Source: Camelus bactrianus (lineage: Eukaryota; Chordata; Mammalia; Artiodactyla; Camelidae). From it: a stretch of DNA of 64,000 nucleotides. A program made the translations under genes and the position numbers. Position 1 is the first letter of the stretch. The number at the start of each line of letters is the position of its first letter. The notes under the pieces are model-generated. The model saw nothing but the letters and a program-made list of their open reading frames with translations, was not told the DNA's origin and ran no database searches. Of the stretch, positions 62,501 through 64,000 are shown in pieces. The stretch is taken from assembly GCF_048773025.1 (NCBI RefSeq), contig NC_133572.1, positions 2,371,001 to 2,435,000 on the forward strand, in the 5' to 3' direction.

Positions 62501-64000
62501 TCACCAGGTGGTTCCAGAAACAGGAGACAAAACAAAAAATAAGATTTACTGGTACCTCCTCCTCAAACTCATATAAATGTGAGGATAAAATGAAAAAAAT
62601 AGTTTTTAATCAGATAGTTTGAAATTTTCTGTAAAAGATTCTTCATAAATCCAAGGTAGTAGTGTTTGAGACATTTCCAACACAAACTAGTTAACTAGAC
62701 TAACGATAAACAACGTGGGAAGACAGAAACGTAACTGATAGAACAGCGGTAAAACATACATAGTATTTACCACCTTAACCATCTTTAAGTGTACAGCTCA
62801 GTGGCGTTAAGTACATTCACACTGCTGTGCGGCCGCCACCACTGTCCCGTCTCCGGAACTTTTTCATCCTCCCAAACTGAAACTCTGTCCCCGTTAAATA
62901 CTGACTCCCCGTCTCTCCTCCCCCTGCCCCGGCAGCCTCCGGCAGCCTCCATGCCGCTTCCTGTCTCCATGAATTTGCCTGTTCTGGGCACCTCGGGGAA
63001 GTGGAATCCTGCAGTGTTTGTCCTTCTGTGTCTGGCTTATTTCACATGGTGTGACACCTTCAGGAGTCATTCATGTAGCATGTGTCAGGGTTTCATTCCT
63101 TTCTAAGGCTGAGTAACGTCCCACCGTATGTTTACACCACAGTTTATCTCTTCAGCAGCAGATGGATATTTGGGTTGTTTCCAGCTTTTGAAAATTGTGA
63201 ATAATGCTGCTATGAACAGTGGTTGTGTAAGTATTTGTTTGAATCTCTGCTTTCAGTCCTTTTGGGTGTATACCCAGAAGTGGAATGGCTGGATCATATG
63301 GTAATTTTATGTTTGTTTATTTTTTTCAGGGACCACTGTATTTACACAGTGACTGCACAATTGTACACTGCCAGCAGCAGTGCACAAGTGTTCCTTCCAG
63401 TGTCTCTGCATCCTCACCACACTTACTTTCTAGGTTTTTTTTTAATAGTCATCCAGATGCTTGTGAAGTGGCATGTCACTGTGATTCTGATTTGCATTTC
63501 CCCAGTGATCCATGGTACTGAGCATCTTTTAATGTGTCTGTTGGCCATTTATGTTATCTTCTTTGGAAAAATGTCTATTCAGTTTTTGAATTCGAGTTTG
63601 TTTTCTTGTTGAGTTGTAGGAGTTCTTTATATTTTCTGGATATTAATCCTTTATCAGATACATGATTTGCAAATATTTTCTCTCATAAACATAATGTTTC
63701 AAAGATCTAAATTAGGGTGGCAACATCGGGGAAGGAAAGCGGGATGGATCTAGGTGAGAATATGAAGAAAGAATTGTCAGAACGTGGATAAAATAGCCAC
63801 GTTTTAAGTCCGAATAGCTTGGAATGTTTTAAGGAAGAAAAGTAAAGTTACATTTGGTTCAAAGATTTCTAGCCCTTTTGACGGTTTCTCCTTTTCTGCC
63901 AGGCATCTCAGGTAGCTTGAACTTTGATGAAGAGGAGACTGATGGGGAGGAGGAGGAAGGGAAGAAACTGAGGTCTCATTCGCCAAATTCAGAGACAGAG
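35475..64000 (+). CDS. TULP3: Tubby-related protein 3 (partial, 3' end off the right edge)
   Basis: Five coding exons on plus: 35475-35515, 52549-52600, 58450-58609, 59315-59491 and 63903-64000 (open). They join in frame to give about 175 residues of a family member near 440. Exon 1 begins [13 protein letters not shown]; exons 2-3 carry the N-terminal helix [19 protein letters not shown] and [19 protein letters not shown]; exons 4-5 give [23 protein letters not shown] and [15 protein letters not shown]3 links phosphoinositide-bearing cargo membranes to the IFT-A complex for entry of GPCRs into primary cilia and restrains Hedgehog signalling; the N-terminal helix is the IFT-A-binding part. The tubby domain lies beyond the window. 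Intron 1 is 17 kb. Confidence 0.95.
38935..39160 (+). repeat. MIR SINE
   Basis: CAGTAACAGTAACTGACATT-like start, CAGTGTTCATAGAGCTTTCA, GTTTTATAGAAGGGGAAATT, AAGGCTCAGAAAGGGTG. Sense strand. Confidence 0.85.
40370..40560 (-). repeat. MIR SINE (antisense)
   Basis: CTTGTCAGCTGTCTGACCTG, GTAAAATGGGATTGTAGGTT and GGCACATAGTAGTTATTTAC. Confidence 0.8.
40815..40990 (+). repeat. MIR SINE
   Basis: TTAAGTGCTGACTCGGCTAA, CACTTAATCCTCACAGTAAC and CATTATCCTCATGTCATAGC. Confidence 0.75.
41005..41335 (+). repeat. hAT-type MITE with terminal inverted repeats
   Basis: The ends CAGGGGTCAGCAAACC and GGTTTGCAGATCCCTG are near-inverted. The interior CCAAATGCTAAATATTTTCT and CAATAAGGCTTTATTTATAG fits the MER1/Charlie-like family. 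The exact family name is uncertain. Confidence 0.75.
42302..42341. repeat. AT-rich palindrome, 40 bp with one mismatched pair
   Basis: Central 26 bases (42309-42334) are perfectly self-complementary. The arms extend seven or so bases past one G:G mismatch. It lies in an ATATGAT-type microsatellite inside the L1 3' fragment. Confidence 0.9.
42735..42850 (-). repeat. Camelid tRNA-derived SINE, copy 5 (antisense)
   Basis: Reverse complement shows GTGGGGCTCAGCGGTAAAGC, CGTGCTTAGCAGGCACGAGG and GTCCTGTGTTCCATCCCCAG. Inserted into an older L1 end. Confidence 0.88.
43440..46010 (-). repeat. L1 LINE: 3' UTR and part of ORF2 (antisense)
   Basis: The reverse strand reads from the reverse-transcriptase region ([37 protein letters not shown] at 45665-45982) to the ORF2 tail ([39 protein letters not shown] at 44492-44675) and then the 3' UTR. 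The order is that of a 5'-truncated L1; frames are interrupted by several shifts, and the FADD motif of the catalytic core is not visible. Interrupted by a Tigger element. Confidence 0.9.
44676..44949. mobile_element. Tigger1-type MITE nested in the L1
   Basis: 274 bp with inverted ends GAGGCATACCT and AGGTATGCCTG, flanked by TA on both sides, as expected of pogo/Tc1-mariner elements. The inside (GGTTCCAGACCACTGTAATA, TATACTGTAGTCTGTTTAGT) matches Tigger1 terminal sequence. The transposase is deleted. Confidence 0.92.
46060..46245 (-). repeat. MIR SINE (antisense)
   Basis: TTGCTTCCTCTCCTGGGCCA, CAACAGTAAAATGAAGGGAA and ACCTCACAAGGTTCACATTA. Confidence 0.6.
46630..46845 (+). repeat. L1 3' UTR fragment (sense)
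   Basis: ACTGCTGGCGGGATGTGAAC, TTTGGAAAACCTGTTTGGCA and AACCAGCAATCCTGTTTCTG; typical sense-strand L1 3' UTR. Confidence 0.65.
46865..47180 (-). repeat. L1 3' fragment (antisense)
   Basis: TTATTGAGGTGTAATTTATA, AAATGTGCAGCTCAGTGAGG and GATTGCTTTTGCCTGTCCTT. Confidence 0.75.
47890..48180 (-). repeat. L1 fragment (antisense)
   Basis: CCAATTTTAAATTGGGTTGT, GGGATATGTATTTGCAAATA and TTTAATTTTAATAACAATGT. Confidence 0.7.
49250..50240 (-). repeat. Old L1 (L1ME-like) 3' end, copy A
   Basis: ATGTCCCTCTTCTCGTCCAG, CAGGATCCAAATCCAGGATC, TACTGGCCAGTTATTTTGCA and TATTACTGCGGTATTTCCTA. The orientation is reverse of the element. Confidence 0.65.
50430..51180 (-). repeat. Old L1 3' end, copy B, followed by another L1 3' piece
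   Basis: TAGAACAGTTCTCCAGCCTT, TTAAGGCGACGTCTGCCAGG and TAATATGTGGGGAGATACTT repeat the same consensus as copy A. From about 50960, TGACAGCTTTATGAGATATG starts a different L1 3' segment. Confidence 0.65.
52120..52285 (-). repeat. MIR SINE (antisense)
   Basis: TCTGTTTCTTCATCTTCAAA, ACCTAATTCATAGCGTTGTT and AGTGAATACTCAGTATG. Confidence 0.65.
52549..52600 (+). CDS. TULP3: TULP3 coding exon 2
   Basis: 52 bases from acceptor TTAAACAG to donor AATCAG|GTGAGC. It encodes [17 protein letters not shown], the start of the IFT-A-binding helix. Confidence 0.92.
53060..53190 (+). repeat. L2 LINE 3' end
   Basis: CCGTGAGACCAGGAGCTCGG, GGGCCCGTAATAGGCCGTCA and GACGGAATGAATGAACAG. Confidence 0.7.
54985..55120 (-). 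repeat. MIR SINE (antisense)
   Basis: TAATTAGCTGTGATTTTAAG and TAGTTATTTCATCTGTAAAG. Confidence 0.6.
55945..56640 (-). repeat. L1 3' region (antisense)
   Basis: TTTGTTTCTCCACTCATCAG, TTGATGGACATTTGGGTTGT, GGAGTGGAATTGCTGGGTCA and TTGACTTGCATTTCCCTGGT. Confidence 0.8.
58450..58609 (+). CDS. TULP3: TULP3 coding exon 3
   Basis: 160 bases from acceptor TTCCCTAG to donor GCACG|GTGTGT. It encodes [36 protein letters not shown] and NGVVLH. Confidence 0.95.
58610..59314 (+). other. TULP3 intron 3
   Basis: 705 bases, no repeat recognised. Confidence 0.5.
59315..59491 (+). CDS. TULP3: TULP3 coding exon 4
   Basis: 177 bases from acceptor GCCCACAG to donor CACG|GTGAGG. It encodes [29 protein letters not shown] and [13 protein letters not shown]. 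Confidence 0.94.
60525..60700 (+). repeat. MIR SINE
   Basis: CATGTGCCAGGCCTCTGACG, CCATTTTACATGTAAGCAAA and CTCAGAGAGGCTAGGTAATT. Confidence 0.82.
60780..60990 (-). repeat. MIR SINE (antisense)
   Basis: CCCGGTTAGAGCACGGCTCT, GGGTTCGCGTCGCAGCTCGG and CTGCCTCAGTTTTCCTGTCT. Confidence 0.7.
61188..61332 (+). repeat. Camelid tRNA-derived SINE, copy 6
   Basis: AGGACATAGCTCACTGGTGG, GGTTCAATCCCCAGTGTCTC and a GAATGAATGAATGG-modified tail. Near-identical flanks AAGTCGCAC (61179-61187) and AAGTTGCAT (61333-61341) look like a decayed target duplication. Confidence 0.88.
61650..62165 (-). repeat. L1 3' region (antisense)
   Basis: AACTATGGAGCTGTAATTCA, TACAGTTACCCATTTAAAGG, TGATGGGCATTTGGGTTGCC and ATGCTGCTGCTGTGAATGTT. 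Confidence 0.78.
62745..63690 (-). repeat. L1 3' region (antisense)
   Basis: TTAAGTGTACAGCTCAGTGG, TCCATGAATTTGCCTGTTCT, TTGGGTGTATACCCAGAAGT and TTATCAGATACATGATTTGC. Second L1 end of the same orientation in this intron. Confidence 0.85.
63903..64000 (+). CDS. TULP3: TULP3 coding exon 5 (runs off the edge)
   Basis: It begins after TTTCTGCCAG and reads [15 protein letters not shown] followed by an acidic EEEEGKK segment that differs from the human ISQSACLERP as I recall it. Still open at 64000. Confidence 0.88.

Larger units (their letters stand above)
59492..63902 (+). other. TULP3 intron 4
   Basis: 4.4 kb. GC-rich first third with an unclassified old repeat (about 60010-60340), two MIRs, a camelid SINE and two antisense L1 3' regions. 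Confidence 0.6.

Overview
The window is mammalian nuclear DNA, most probably from a camelid. The main clue is six copies of a tRNA-derived SINE whose A/B-box region and ATAAATAAAT-type tail match the camelid (Vic-1-type) family. One L1 3' end also resembles the cetartiodactyl type. Genes are split into short exons with GT/AG junctions, introns are full of old mammalian repeats (MIR, L2, L3, L1, hAT and Tigger elements), and promoters are CpG-rich. No bacterial, viral or CRISPR-like system was seen.

Five host genes are supported at exon level by reading frame, splice sites and family recognition. Their order matches the human 12p13.33 block as I remember it. From left to right: NRIP2 (minus, 3' end off the left edge, four coding exons between 135 and 5144); TEX52 (minus, three coding exons between 10797 and 15043, 303 aa); FOXM1 (minus, nine coding exons between 16680 and 25342, 759 aa with the alternative 15-residue A1 exon, non-coding first exon near 27077); RHNO1 (plus, two coding exons between 32151 and 33720, 240 aa); TULP3 (plus, five coding exons from 35475 and running off the right edge).

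FOXM1 and RHNO1 are head to head around a CpG island. The core between them carries a CHR-like motif, a GGCGCC-type E2F site, a CACGTG E-box and a CCAAT box within about 60 bp, which fits cell-cycle (S/G2) expression. FOXM1 drives G2/M transcription and RHNO1 supports the 9-1-1/ATR checkpoint, so a shared promoter makes biological sense. TULP3 has its own CpG promoter with three CCAAT boxes and three TAGCAACC half-sites; it couples to IFT-A for ciliary trafficking.

The long non-coding stretches are TULP3 intron 1 (17 kb), RHNO1 intron 1, TULP3 introns 2 and 4, and the NRIP2-TEX52 gap. They are mostly LINE 3' ends and other ancient repeats, with a Tigger1-type element nested in an L1. I found no undescribed system. 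The most useful unusual items are short upstream ORFs in FOXM1 and RHNO1, a donor-like GC repeat array beside the RHNO1 start, promoter motif clusters, a 28-bp duplicated AATAAA-bearing segment behind RHNO1, and a near-perfect 40-bp AT palindrome.
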